Below, piece by piece: positions 42,646 to 50,902 of a DNA stretch of 64,000 nt. The stretch spans positions 14,781 to 78,780 of the forward strand of contig DASXAO010000106.1 in assembly GCA_036406675.1 (NCBI GenBank). Reading direction: 5' to 3'. The stretch's first letter is position 1, and every line of letters starts with the position of its first letter. The DNA is from SCGC-AG-212-J23 sp036406675 (GTDB taxonomy: Bacteria > Pseudomonadota > Gammaproteobacteria > Burkholderiales > SG8-39). The notes under the pieces were generated by a model, which had not been told where the DNA came from, made no database searches, and was given only the letters and a program-made list of their open reading frames with translations. The position numbers and the translations under genes are program-made.

Positions 42646-42668
42646 TCGTGGTCCGTCCCTGATTTTTT

Positions 42669-43565
42669 CTGAACCAGCTTCTCTCAGTCGCGGTCGACGG
42701 CATCATCTACTCGTCGTGGCTGTTCATCGCCGCGCTAGGCCTCACGCTGATCTACGGCGTGATGAAGATCGTGAACGTCACCCACGGCAGCTTCTACGCG
42801 ATCGGCGCCTACGCCGCCGCGTCGATGACCGCGGCCTGGCTTGCGCGCGGCTATCCCCCGATGCTGTCATACGCGGTGCTGGTGCTCGCCGCGATGGTCA
42901 TCGCGGCGCCCTTCGCCTTCCTCATCGAGCGCGCGATCCTGCGGCCGCTGTACGCGAGGGACGAGGTGGTGATCCTGCTCGTCACCTACGCGCTTTTCCT
43001 CATCCTCGAGGACGTGGTGAAGCTGATCTGGGGCGTGAATCCGTATTTCATCGCCGAGCCGTACGCGCTGCTCGGCAGCTTCCAGGTCGCGGGAATGGCC
43101 TATCCCACGTACAACCTGGTGCTGGTCGCCGCGGCGCTTTTCTTCGGCGGCGGGCTCTGGTGGCTGCTCCATAGCACGCGCGCGGGAAAGCTTCTTCTCG
43201 CGGTGATCCACGATCCCGAGGTCAGCCGCGCGATGGGCGTGAACGTCGGCCGCTACTACCTCGCCACCTTCGCGCTCGGGTCGTTGCTCGCCGCGCTCGC
43301 CGGAGCGTTCACCGCGCCGACGGTCTCGGTCGTCCCGGGGCTCGGGGTCGACGTGATCGTGCTTTCGTTCGCGGTGGTGGTGATCGGCGGGCTCGGCAGC
43401 CTGCCGGGCGCCGCGGTCGGCGCGGCGATGGTCGGGCTGGTGCGCTCGCTCTCGGTCCACTACATGCCGCAGGTGGAGCTTTTCGTCATCTACTTCGTGA
43501 TGGCGCTCGTGCTGGCGGTGCGCCCGCGCGGGCTCTTCAGCCTGGCCGAGCCGAGAAAGATATGA
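42669..43565 (+). CDS. livH: LIV-type ABC permease LivH (probable CTG start)
   Basis: 298 residues if initiated at CTG 42669. The protein body (LNQLLSVAVDGIIYSSWLFI, ALGLTLIYGVMKIVNVTHGS, YALFLILEDVVKLIWG) matches LivH from its first residue. The frame opens just three codons earlier, after TGA 42660-42662, and no ATG/GTG/TTG occurs before 42756, which would remove the first membrane helix. No Shine-Dalgarno is visible. The palindrome directly upstream may have displaced the native start. It overlaps livM by 4 nt. Confidence 0.87.
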   Translation: MNQLLSVAVDGIIYSSWLFIAALGLTLIYGVMKIVNVTHGSFYAIGAYAAASMTAAWLARGYPPMLSYAVLVLAAMVIAAPFAFLIERAILRPLYARDEVVILLVTYALFLILEDVVKLIWGVNPYFIAEPYALLGSFQVAGMAYPTYNLVLVAAALFFGGGLWWLLHSTRAGKLLLAVIHDPEVSRAMGVNVGRYYLATFALGSLLAALAGAFTAPTVSVVPGLGVDVIVLSFAVVVIGGLGSLPGAAVGAAMVGLVRSLSVHYMPQVELFVIYFVMALVLAVRPRGLFSLAEPRKI

Positions 43566-44512
43566 ATTCCGCCGGAGAGGCGCGCGACCGCACCGTTCTC
43601 ATCCTCCTCGCGGCGTTTGTCCTGTTGGCGGTTGCGGGACCGTGGCTGCCGCAGTGGGCGATGTTCATCATGACGATTGCCTTCGCGCGCGGCCTGGTGG
43701 TGCTGGGCCTGCTATTGCTGCTGAGGGCAGGGCTCGTATCGTTCGGCCAGGCGCTCTTCTACTGCCTCGGCGCGTACTCGGCCGGCGCGCTCGGCCGCTT
43801 CTTCGGCGTCTCGGACATCTTCGTCGAGATGCTGGTCGGCGGCGCCGTGGCGGCGGCGACGGCGTTCGTGCTCGGCTTCCTGCTCGCACGCTACCGGGGC
43901 ATCTACTTCGGGCTGCTCAGCCTCGCGCTCTCGATGATCCTGTACGGGCTGCTCGTGAAGAGCGAGGCGCTCGGCTCGACCGACGGCTTCAACATCCTGG
44001 CCTCGACGCTGCTCGGCATCCGGCCGGGCCCGGATTGGGTGCGCTACGCGGTGCTCGTCTCCGCGGCCGCGGCGGCGCTCGTCGCCGCGCTCCTCGTGCA
44101 TCGCTATCTCCGCACGCCGCTCGGCCGGCTGGCGCCGGCGATCAAGGACAACGAGATCCGGGTCGAGTACATGGGCGCGTCGGCGCGCCGCGCGGTGCAC
44201 GTGAAATACGTGATCGCGGGGGCGCTCGCCGGCGTCGGCGGCGCGCTCGCCGCGACGTCGGTCGGACACATCGATCCCGAGATGGCCTACTGGACCACCT
44301 CGGGCGAGTTCATCTTCATCGCGATCCTCGCCGGAACCGGAAACGTGATCGCCCCGTTCGTCGGCGCGCTGATCTACGGCGCTATCCATACGCTCGCCTA
44401 TGACCTCTCGCCCAATACCTGGCAGATGAGCCTCGGCGCGGCGCTGCTCCTCCTGATCGTGTTCCTACCCGAAGGGCTGTGGTCGGCCTTCTCGCGGCTG
44501 AGGTGGCGCTGA
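43562..44512 (+). CDS. livM: LIV-type ABC permease LivM
   Basis: 316 residues, about ten membrane segments. GLVSFGQALFYCLGAYSAG and the EAA-like loop KDNEIRVEYMGASARRAVHVK are characteristic. ATG 43562 overlaps the livH stop (ATGA). It pairs with LivH to form the permease channel. Confidence 0.93.
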   Translation: MNSAGEARDRTVLILLAAFVLLAVAGPWLPQWAMFIMTIAFARGLVVLGLLLLLRAGLVSFGQALFYCLGAYSAGALGRFFGVSDIFVEMLVGGAVAAATAFVLGFLLARYRGIYFGLLSLALSMILYGLLVKSEALGSTDGFNILASTLLGIRPGPDWVRYAVLVSAAAAALVAALLVHRYLRTPLGRLAPAIKDNEIRVEYMGASARRAVHVKYVIAGALAGVGGALAATSVGHIDPEMAYWTTSGEFIFIAILAGTGNVIAPFVGALIYGAIHTLAYDLSPNTWQMSLGAALLLLIVFLPEGLWSAFSRLRWR

Positions 44513-44516
44513 TTCC

Positions 44517-45290
44517 ATGGCGGTAATCCTCGACGCGAAAAGCCTGTGCAAGTCCTTCGGCGCGGTCAGCGCGGCCAACGAGGTGAGCGCGGCCATCGAC
44601 AAGGACTCGGTGGTGGGGCTGATCGGCACCAACGGCGCCGGCAAGACCACCTTCATCAACATCGTCACCGGCTACCTCAAGCCCGACCGCGGCAGCATCG
44701 CCTACGAGGGCCGCGACATCACGCGCCTGCCGCCGCGCGAGATCACGCGCCTGGGCATCTGCCGCTCGTTCCAGATCCCGCAGCTCTACGGCTCGCTTTC
44801 GGTGTTCGACAACATGCTCGTCGGCATCGGCATCGTGCTGCGGAACGCCGGCCTCGCGGGCTACTTCTCGCGCCGCGCGGCGCTCGTCCCGGGCTACGGC
44901 GAGCCGGCCGAGGCGGTCGCCGAGCGCATTCTCGGCCGCTTCGGATTGCTCGAGTACCGCGGCCGCAACGCGCAGGTCCTGCCGGGCGGCGCGCGCAAGC
45001 TCCTCGATATCGCGCTCGCGATGGTCGCGCGCCCGCGCATCCTGCTGCTGGACGAGCCCACCAGCGGAGTGTCGGCGCAGGAGAAGTTCGGCATCATGCA
45101 GATGGTGCTCGAGGCGGTGCGCGCCGAGGGCGCGACGGTGCTTTTTGTCGAGCACGACATGGAGGTGGTGAGCCGCTTCGCGCAGCGCGTGCTTGCGTTC
45201 TACGACGGCCGCATCATTGCCGACGCGCCGCCCCGCGACGCGCTCGCGCACCCCGACGTCAAGCGCTACGTGGTCGGCAGCCGTGCTTGA
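44517..45290 (+). CDS. livG: LIV-type ABC ATP-binding protein LivG
   Basis: 257 residues. Walker A GTNGAGKTTFINI, Q-loop region FQIPQLYGSLSVFDNMLVG, signature LPGGARKLLDIALAMVARP (LPGGA in place of LSGGQ), Walker B ILLLDEPTSGVS and H-loop FVEHDMEVV. It starts 4 nt after livM and overlaps the livF start. Confidence 0.94.
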   Translation: MAVILDAKSLCKSFGAVSAANEVSAAIDKDSVVGLIGTNGAGKTTFINIVTGYLKPDRGSIAYEGRDITRLPPREITRLGICRSFQIPQLYGSLSVFDNMLVGIGIVLRNAGLAGYFSRRAALVPGYGEPAEAVAERILGRFGLLEYRGRNAQVLPGGARKLLDIALAMVARPRILLLDEPTSGVSAQEKFGIMQMVLEAVRAEGATVLFVEHDMEVVSRFAQRVLAFYDGRIIADAPPRDALAHPDVKRYVVGSRA

Positions 45291-45930
45291 GATCGACCGG
45301 CTGAGCGTCTCGATCGCGTCGATGCAGATCCTGCGCGACGTCTCGCTCGAGGTGCCCACCGGCTCCATGACCGGGCTCATCGGCCGCAACGGCGCCGGCA
45401 AGACCACCGTGATGAAGACCGTGATGGGCCTTCTCAAGGCGGGCCGCGGCTCGGTGCGCTTCGACGGCCGGGACCTCCTCGGCGTCGCGACCCACGAGCG
45501 GGCGCGGCTGGGCATCGGCTACATGCCCGAGGACCGGCGCCTGATCCCGGAGCTCACGGTGGAGGAGAACGTGCTCGTCCCCGCCTGGGCCGCCGGATTC
45601 CCGGACGCGCAGGCCCGACTGCAAAAGGTCTACGAATATGTTCCCGAAGTGAAGCAATTCGCGCCGCGCAAGGGCCTGCAGCTCTCCGGCGGCCAGCAGA
45701 AGCTCGTGGCGCTCGCGCGGGCGCTGATGTGCGGCACGCGCCTGCTGCTGCTAGACGAGCCGTTCGAAGGCGTCGCGCCCGCATTGGCGCAGCGGCTCGC
45801 CGAAGTCATCGCCGGCCTCAAGCGCGAAGGGCTGTCCGTGGTGCTGTCGGAATCGGACCTGCAGCACTCCGAGCGGCTGGTCGACCGAGTCATCGCCATC
45901 GATCGCGGCTCCATCGCCGCGGGGCAGTGA
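45283..45930 (+). CDS. livF: LIV-type ABC ATP-binding protein LivF, C-terminally short
   Basis: 215 residues from GTG 45283. Walker A GRNGAGKTTVMK, signature LSGGQQKLVALARALM, Walker B LLLLDEPFEGVAP and the D-loop region are present. It ends at VDRVIAIDRGSIAAGQ, roughly 20 residues before the usual LivF C-terminus. The catalytic core is complete, so it is probably functional. Its stop overlaps the flavoprotein start (TGATG). Confidence 0.92.
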   Translation: MLEIDRLSVSIASMQILRDVSLEVPTGSMTGLIGRNGAGKTTVMKTVMGLLKAGRGSVRFDGRDLLGVATHERARLGIGYMPEDRRLIPELTVEENVLVPAWAAGFPDAQARLQKVYEYVPEVKQFAPRKGLQLSGGQQKLVALARALMCGTRLLLLDEPFEGVAPALAQRLAEVIAGLKREGLSVVLSESDLQHSERLVDRVIAIDRGSIAAGQ

Positions 45931-47537
45931 TGCAAGCCGACGTGCTCGTCATCGGGTCGGGCGCGGCCGGGATGTATGCCGCCATCAGCGCGGCGCGAGC
46001 GGGCTGCAGCGTAGTGCTCGTCGACCGCAGTCTCATCGGGCGGGGCGGCGCCACTGTGATGGCGCAGATGACCGTCGCAGTCGCGCTGGGCGAGCAAACG
46101 CCCGATCACTGGGAGCATCACCTCGCCGACACGCTGAACGCCGGGCGAGGGCTGTGCGAGCCGGCGCTCTCGCGGCTCCTTTGCGAGGACGCGCCCGAAT
46201 GCATCCGCGAGATGGACGCCTGGGGCGTCGGGTGGGCGCGCGCCGGCGAGCATATCAAGCAAGTTCAAGCCCCGGGACACGACCGCCCGCGCTGCGTCTA
46301 CGTCGATTTCGTCAACACCGGCCCGGCGGTGTCGAAGACCCTGCGCGCGCAGCTGAACCGCATCCCCGAGATCCGCCGCATCGGCGATGTCCTCGTCACG
46401 GATCTCGCGGTTCACCAAGGTAGGTGTGTCGGCGCTCATGGTGTTCACGTCACGACAGGGAACCTGGTATCGATCGAGGCAAAGGCGACGATTCTCGCCA
46501 CCGGCGGCCTCACGCGCCTGTACGCGCGCAACAGCGCGTCGATCAACATGGGCGGCGACGGTTTCGCGCTGGCATTGCGCGCGGGCGCCGAGCTCGTCGA
46601 CATGGAGTTCGTGCAATTCTTTCCCATCGGGCACCTGGCGCCGCGGCTGGTCGGCATGGACCCGATCATGTGGGACCCGTTTCGCTACAAGCTCGGCGGC
46701 AAGCTGCTGAACGCCGAGATGCAGGAATTCCTGAAGGAAGACGGGCGCTACGTCTCCGTGCGCGATCAGGCGACGCATGCCATCCTCGCCGAGGTCGCCG
46801 CCGGCCGCGGCACGCCGCACGGCGGCGCGTGGCTCTCGTTCCGCCACTGCAGCGAGGCGGAGTTGCGCTCGGCATTCGGGCCGGTGATCGATCGCCTCGC
46901 CGCGAACGGCATCGACCTGACGCGCCAGGCAATCGAGGTCGCGCCGATGGCGCACTACCACATGGGCGGCATCCGCGCGGACAGCGACATGCGGACGGGC
47001 GTGCCCCATCTTTTTGCGGCCGGCGAAGCCGTTGGCGGTGCGAATGGCGCCAACCGCCTTTCGGGCAACGCGATCACCGAAGCCTTCACCTTCGGCCGGC
47101 GCGCCGGCGTGCGCGCCGCTGCGCTCGCTGCGAAGACCGCAATGCCAGCGATAAACCGTCCGCCTCCCCCTTCAACGGTGCGCGATTCGTCTTTCAATGC
47201 CGCTGCGGCAATTGCAGATCTCCAAAGCGTAATGAACAAGGACGTCGGACCCTTGCGCACCCGCACTGGCCTCGAGAGGGCGCTCGCACACGTCGACAGT
47301 CTTAAGGCAATCTGCGCGGAACTGCCGCTGCCGAAGCACGGTCTGGATCCAGAGTGGATCGACCTGCACGACCTGCGCAACATGCGCCTGGTCGCCGAAT
47401 GCATCGCGCGAGCGGCGCTCGCCCGCACCGAGAGCCGCGGGGCGCACCAGCGCGGGGACTTCCCCGAGACGAGCGAGGGCTGGGAGAAGCACCAGACGAT
47501 TCGACTCGCCTCCGATGGAGTGCGGCTTGAAGGCTAG
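45930..47537 (+). CDS. Fumarate reductase/succinate dehydrogenase-like flavoprotein
   Basis: 535 residues. FAD site VLVIGSGAAGMYAAISAARA, GRGGATVMAQMTVAVALG around the FAD-linking region, catalytic-core APMAHYHMGGIRADSDMRTG and FAAGEAVGGANGANRLSGNA are all typical of the FrdA/SdhA family. The start is coupled to livF. With the following 2Fe-2S protein it forms a two-subunit soluble oxidoreductase, presumably acting on the compound imported by the ABC transporter (inference). Confidence 0.88.
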   Translation: MQADVLVIGSGAAGMYAAISAARAGCSVVLVDRSLIGRGGATVMAQMTVAVALGEQTPDHWEHHLADTLNAGRGLCEPALSRLLCEDAPECIREMDAWGVGWARAGEHIKQVQAPGHDRPRCVYVDFVNTGPAVSKTLRAQLNRIPEIRRIGDVLVTDLAVHQGRCVGAHGVHVTTGNLVSIEAKATILATGGLTRLYARNSASINMGGDGFALALRAGAELVDMEFVQFFPIGHLAPRLVGMDPIMWDPFRYKLGGKLLNAEMQEFLKEDGRYVSVRDQATHAILAEVAAGRGTPHGGAWLSFRHCSEAELRSAFGPVIDRLAANGIDLTRQAIEVAPMAHYHMGGIRADSDMRTGVPHLFAAGEAVGGANGANRLSGNAITEAFTFGRRAGVRAAALAAKTAMPAINRPPPPSTVRDSSFNAAAAIADLQSVMNKDVGPLRTRTGLERALAHVDSLKAICAELPLPKHGLDPEWIDLHDLRNMRLVAECIARAALARTESRGAHQRGDFPETSEGWEKHQTIRLASDGVRLEG

Positions 47538-47880
47538 CCTGAGAATTCGGCGCGGCTCGCCCGGCTCGGCCGGGCGCTTCGAGCGCTACGACGTGCCCTT
47601 CGAGCCGGGCCAGACCGTGCTCGACGCGCTGCGCTGGATCCGCGTGCACCGCGATCCGAGCCTCGCGATCCGCTTCTCTTGCATCAACGCCAACGCGTGC
47701 AAGGAGTGCATGATCAGCGTCGACGGCGAGACTGTTTACGCCTGCACTACGCGCCTCACCGAGGAGGAAATGACGCTGGAACCGCTGCCGAACAAGGCGC
47801 TGATCGCCGACCTCGTCACCGAGATCGCGCCACCCGACGAGCGGTTGGCTCCTGCTCGGCCGTCGCGGCCGCGCCGTTGA
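47527..47880 (+). CDS. Truncated FrdB/SdhB-like 2Fe-2S protein (TTG start)
   Basis: 117 residues. TTG 47527 is preferred because GGAG lies 6 nt upstream and the protein then starts KASLRIRRGSPGSAGRFERY like SdhB; ATG 47515 would add four residues. FSCINANACKECMIS with a later YACTTRL provides the four Cys of a plant-type 2Fe-2S domain. The second domain of SdhB, which carries the 4Fe-4S and 3Fe-4S clusters, is absent. Overlap with the flavoprotein gene shows co-translation. Confidence 0.85.
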   Translation: MKASLRIRRGSPGSAGRFERYDVPFEPGQTVLDALRWIRVHRDPSLAIRFSCINANACKECMISVDGETVYACTTRLTEEEMTLEPLPNKALIADLVTEIAPPDERLAPARPSRPRR

Positions 47881-48055
47881 GCCGCGCCGCGACCTGGTGG
47901 ATCAACGCGTGACTTTGTTCGATGAGCTGCCGGCTTCGCACTACGCAGGCGCCAGCTTGCATGACGAGCTCGTCGGTGTGGCGCCTGTTTTCTTCGAGCG
48001 ACCACCACGGCAAGCGAAATGAGGGCACGACGGCGCTCCGCACGGGTACCTCCAT
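47816..48055 (-). CDS. Doubtful small ORF in a 297-bp gap
   Basis: A 79-residue frame on the minus strand overlaps the 3' end of the 2Fe-2S gene by 65 nt. The middle (QLIEQSHALIHQVAARLNG) could be helical, but there is no Shine-Dalgarno, no recognisable family and a low-complexity C-terminus antisense to coding sequence. It is the only candidate in 47881-48177, otherwise empty. Confidence 0.25.
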   Translation of the reverse strand: MEVPVRSAVVPSFRLPWWSLEENRRHTDELVMQAGACVVRSRQLIEQSHALIHQVAARLNGAAATAEQEPTARRVARSR

Positions 48056-48177
48056 GGGTTCCTTAGCGGAGTGACCGGAGAGATTCCGGCTTGTACGCGC
48101 CGAGGTGCGACGACTTCAGCTGCGGTCACGCTCCTGACGGGCGTGATTTCTCAGCTTCCTCTCCTTGCCGCGAATCG

Positions 48178-49920
48178 TCAATCCCGCCGCAAGGGATGCA
48201 GCAACCCCGCTTCGCAGGCCTTGATCTGCAGGGCGAGGAACTTCGAGTAGATCCGGCACTGCGCGAAGCTGCCGGCGATGAACCAAAGCCCCGGCTGCGC
48301 GGTGCGCTGGAACATGTTGCGCAGCTCCTGGCCTTCGCCGAAGCCCCAGATCGGGCCGACGCGGGCCGCCATGTCGGCGCCGAACAGCCTGGCGACGAGG
48401 TGCTCCTGGCCTTTCCAGCCGGTAGCGAGCACCACGAGGTCGGCCTCCTTCAGCAGCGCCTCGAGCTGGTCGAGCTGCGCGAGGCCGATCTTGCCCTCGG
48501 CGATGAGATCGGAGCAGCCGACGTTGAAGTAATACCCGCCTCCGCGCGTGAGGTACAAGAACTGCCAGCCGGTCCCGTCCTCGCCGTCGCAGAGGCGGAA
48601 GCCTCTTCGTTCGAGTCGCTCGAGCAGGTCCCGGTCGAGATTCTTCGCGTGCTGCGTCGCAAGTTGGTGTGTCTTCCTCGCCAATGCCAGGGGAACCGAG
48701 GCGGTGATGAGGTCGCAGTCCTCGATGGGTGGGCCTTCGCTGTAGAGCGAATACACGAGCTGCGCGCTCGGGTCGCAGTTGGTGATCAGGGTGGGACTGC
48801 GCTGGACGATCGTTACGTTCGCGCCCGCGGAGTAGAGGTCCTGCGCGATGTCGTGGCCGCTGTTTCCGGTGCCGATCACGATCGCGCGCTTGCCCTTCCA
48901 GGCGCCGCCATCCTCGAACTGGCAGGAATGAAGAAGCTGTCCGGCGAAGCCCTTCAGGGCAGGAATTTCCGGAATGCTCGGAATGCCGCTCACGCCGGTG
49001 GCGAGCACGACGTGTCGCGGGTGCAGCTCGCGCTTCGTTGCGTCGGCGCGCCGCACCGTCACCGACCAGCGCCCGTCCTCATCGTCGTAGCTTCCCCCCT
49101 CGAATTCCGTGCCGGTCCAGTAGTTGAGCTCCATCGCCTCGGCGTAGGACTCGAACCAGTTGGCGAGCTTGTCCTTCGGGATGTAGACCGGCCAGTTCGG
49201 CGGGAACGGCATGTACGGCAGGTGGTTGACGTGCACCTGGTTGTGCAGCGTGAGCGCGTGGTAGCGCCTGCGCCAGTTGTCGCCGACTCTCGGCCAGCGG
49301 TCGACGATCAGCGCGTCGACCCCGAGCTGGCCCAGGCGCGCCGCGGTCGTGAGCCCGGCCTGCCCGCCGCCGACGACCAATACGGTCGGTTCGCGGTCGG
49401 AATAACTGCGTGAAGATGTGCGCAGGTCGAGCCAGTTCGGCCCGGCGAAGTCGCGCGAATAACCCCATCCGTCGGGGCGCCTGCGGCCGACGTGCTCTTC
49501 CAATTCCTTGATCTCGTCGAGCGCGGTGAGCAGGGTCCACGCCTTCGGTTGCCCGTTGTCGTTTGTTTCAGAGAGGAATCTGAGAACACCACTTCCTCGT
49601 CCCAGCGCGGTCTCGAACTTGTAGATCACCTCGACGCATTTCGTTCCGGCGCGAGTGACGTGGCGCGGCGCGGTGCGCTCGGGATCGGTGCGGAAGCCGC
49701 TGGGACGCGCTCGACGCGCGTGCTCCTGCAGCGCAGCGGCGATGGCTTCGTCTCCGCTCACCGTGCCGATGCGCCACGTCAGGGCGAGGGCGTCGCGCCA
49801 GTGGCTGTCGCGACGGAACAGGCTGGCGAGCGATCGGGCGTCCGGCTGCGACAGAGCGTGCTCGAACCGTGCGAACCAGTGATTCGCGATCGTCGCGAGG
49901 GTTTCCGTTCCGGCCAGCAT
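48178..49920 (-). CDS. Flavin-containing monooxygenase with N-terminal SnoaL-like domain
   Basis: 580 residues from ATG 49920 (ATG 49947 would add nine). The first ~150 residues (ANHWFARFEHALSQPDARSL, GTVSGDEAIAAALQEHARRA) resemble an NTF2/SnoaL-like fold. Then follow FAD site VLVVGGGQAGLTTAARLG, FAGQLLHSCQF (FMO-like motif) and NADPH site VIGTGNSGHDIAQDLYSAG. It should oxygenate a soft nucleophile or ketone using NADPH and O2. Divergent from the LOG gene with 2-29 nt between starts. Confidence 0.86.
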   Translation of the reverse strand: MLAGTETLATIANHWFARFEHALSQPDARSLASLFRRDSHWRDALALTWRIGTVSGDEAIAAALQEHARRARPSGFRTDPERTAPRHVTRAGTKCVEVIYKFETALGRGSGVLRFLSETNDNGQPKAWTLLTALDEIKELEEHVGRRRPDGWGYSRDFAGPNWLDLRTSSRSYSDREPTVLVVGGGQAGLTTAARLGQLGVDALIVDRWPRVGDNWRRRYHALTLHNQVHVNHLPYMPFPPNWPVYIPKDKLANWFESYAEAMELNYWTGTEFEGGSYDDEDGRWSVTVRRADATKRELHPRHVVLATGVSGIPSIPEIPALKGFAGQLLHSCQFEDGGAWKGKRAIVIGTGNSGHDIAQDLYSAGANVTIVQRSPTLITNCDPSAQLVYSLYSEGPPIEDCDLITASVPLALARKTHQLATQHAKNLDRDLLERLERRGFRLCDGEDGTGWQFLYLTRGGGYYFNVGCSDLIAEGKIGLAQLDQLEALLKEADLVVLATGWKGQEHLVARLFGADMAARVGPIWGFGEGQELRNMFQRTAQPGLWFIAGSFAQCRIYSKFLALQIKACEAGLLHPLRRD

Positions 49921-49949
49921 CGGCGCTCGCTCATTAGAATAGCGCATCC

Positions 49950-50531
49950 ATGCAGAGGCTCTGCGTGTTCTGCGGTTCGAGCCCGGGACGCGATCCGGCC
50001 TACGCGAGCGCGGCGGCGCAGCTCGGGCGGGTCCTCGCCGAGCGCGGCGTCGGGCTGGTGTACGGCGGCGGACGCGTCGGGCTGATGGGCGTGCTCGCCG
50101 ACGCCGCTCTCGCCGCCGGCGGCGAGGTCATCGGAGTGATTCCGCAGGCGCTGCTCGAGCGCGAGCTCGGCCACCGCGGATTGACCGAGCTGCGCGTGGT
50201 CGATTCGATGCACTCGCGCAAGGCGCTCATGGGCGAGCTCTCCGGCGGATTCATCGCGCTGCCCGGCGGCGTCGGCACGCTCGAGGAGCTGTTCGAAGTC
50301 TGGAGCTGGGCGACGCTCGGATTGCATCGCAAGCCCTGCGGCCTCCTCGACGTGGATGGATTTTTCGCGCCGCTGGTGAGCTTTCTCGACGGGCAGGTCA
50401 GGGAAGGCTTCATCCATCCGGCGTACCGCGCGATGCTGATCCAGGCTTCTACGCCGGCAGCGCTGCTCAAAGCGTTTGCCGCCTATGAACCGCCGGCGGA
50501 GAAGTGGACGGTTCCGCTCAGGCGAGCGTGA
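49950..50531 (+). CDS. LOG-family nucleotide phosphoribohydrolase (TIGR00730)
   Basis: 193 residues. RLCVFCGSSPGRDPAYASAA, GLVYGGGRVGLMG, and the catalytic MHSRKALMGELSGGFIALPG with GGVGTLEELFEVW match the LOG family. Members release ribose 5-phosphate from nucleoside monophosphates such as AMP, and include cytokinin-activating enzymes. The last 14 nt overlap the convergent Tat-type gene. Confidence 0.92.
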   Translation: MQRLCVFCGSSPGRDPAYASAAAQLGRVLAERGVGLVYGGGRVGLMGVLADAALAAGGEVIGVIPQALLERELGHRGLTELRVVDSMHSRKALMGELSGGFIALPGGVGTLEELFEVWSWATLGLHRKPCGLLDVDGFFAPLVSFLDGQVREGFIHPAYRAMLIQASTPAALLKAFAAYEPPAEKWTVPLRRA

Positions 50532-50853
50532 GGCCGATGCTCGCGCGACCCATGCCGTCGGCGCCGGGACGCGGAATCGAGACCGCTCCCTCCATCGAGC
50601 GCGCGCGATAGGCGACCCGATAGCGCGGCGTGCCGGTCACGAGCATGAAGCGCCCGTCCGCGTCGGTGAAGGCGCGTGCCTGCCCCGAGACGACCGCGGC
50701 CCCGGAAAGCGGCTTGCCGTCCCGACCGAGGACCCGGCCGGAGAGCAGGAGCCCGTGCGGCGCTTCGATGGCGGGGAGCGCTGCGAAAGCGGCCGGCGCG
50801 ACTGCGGTTCCGAGGCCGGCGATGATCACTTGCCTGCGCCGAGGGGATAACAT
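50518..50853 (-). CDS. Small exported protein with CnaB/dioxygenase-like fold
   Basis: 111 residues. The N-terminus SPRRRQVIIAGLGTAVAPAA looks like a twin-arginine signal. The remainder (HGLLLSGRVLGRDGKPLSGA, ARAFTDADGRFMLVTG) is a carboxypeptidase-regulatory/transthyretin-like beta sandwich, as in the N-terminal part of intradiol dioxygenases, but no iron ligands are visible. Function is unknown. It is divergent from the FAH gene with 49 nt between starts. Confidence 0.65.
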   Translation of the reverse strand: MLSPRRRQVIIAGLGTAVAPAAFAALPAIEAPHGLLLSGRVLGRDGKPLSGAAVVSGQARAFTDADGRFMLVTGTPRYRVAYRARSMEGAVSIPRPGADGMGRASIGLTLA

Positions 50854-50902
50854 GGCGGCCGATCATACCCCTGCACAACAGCCAACGGGAAGGGCCAGCC
50901 CC

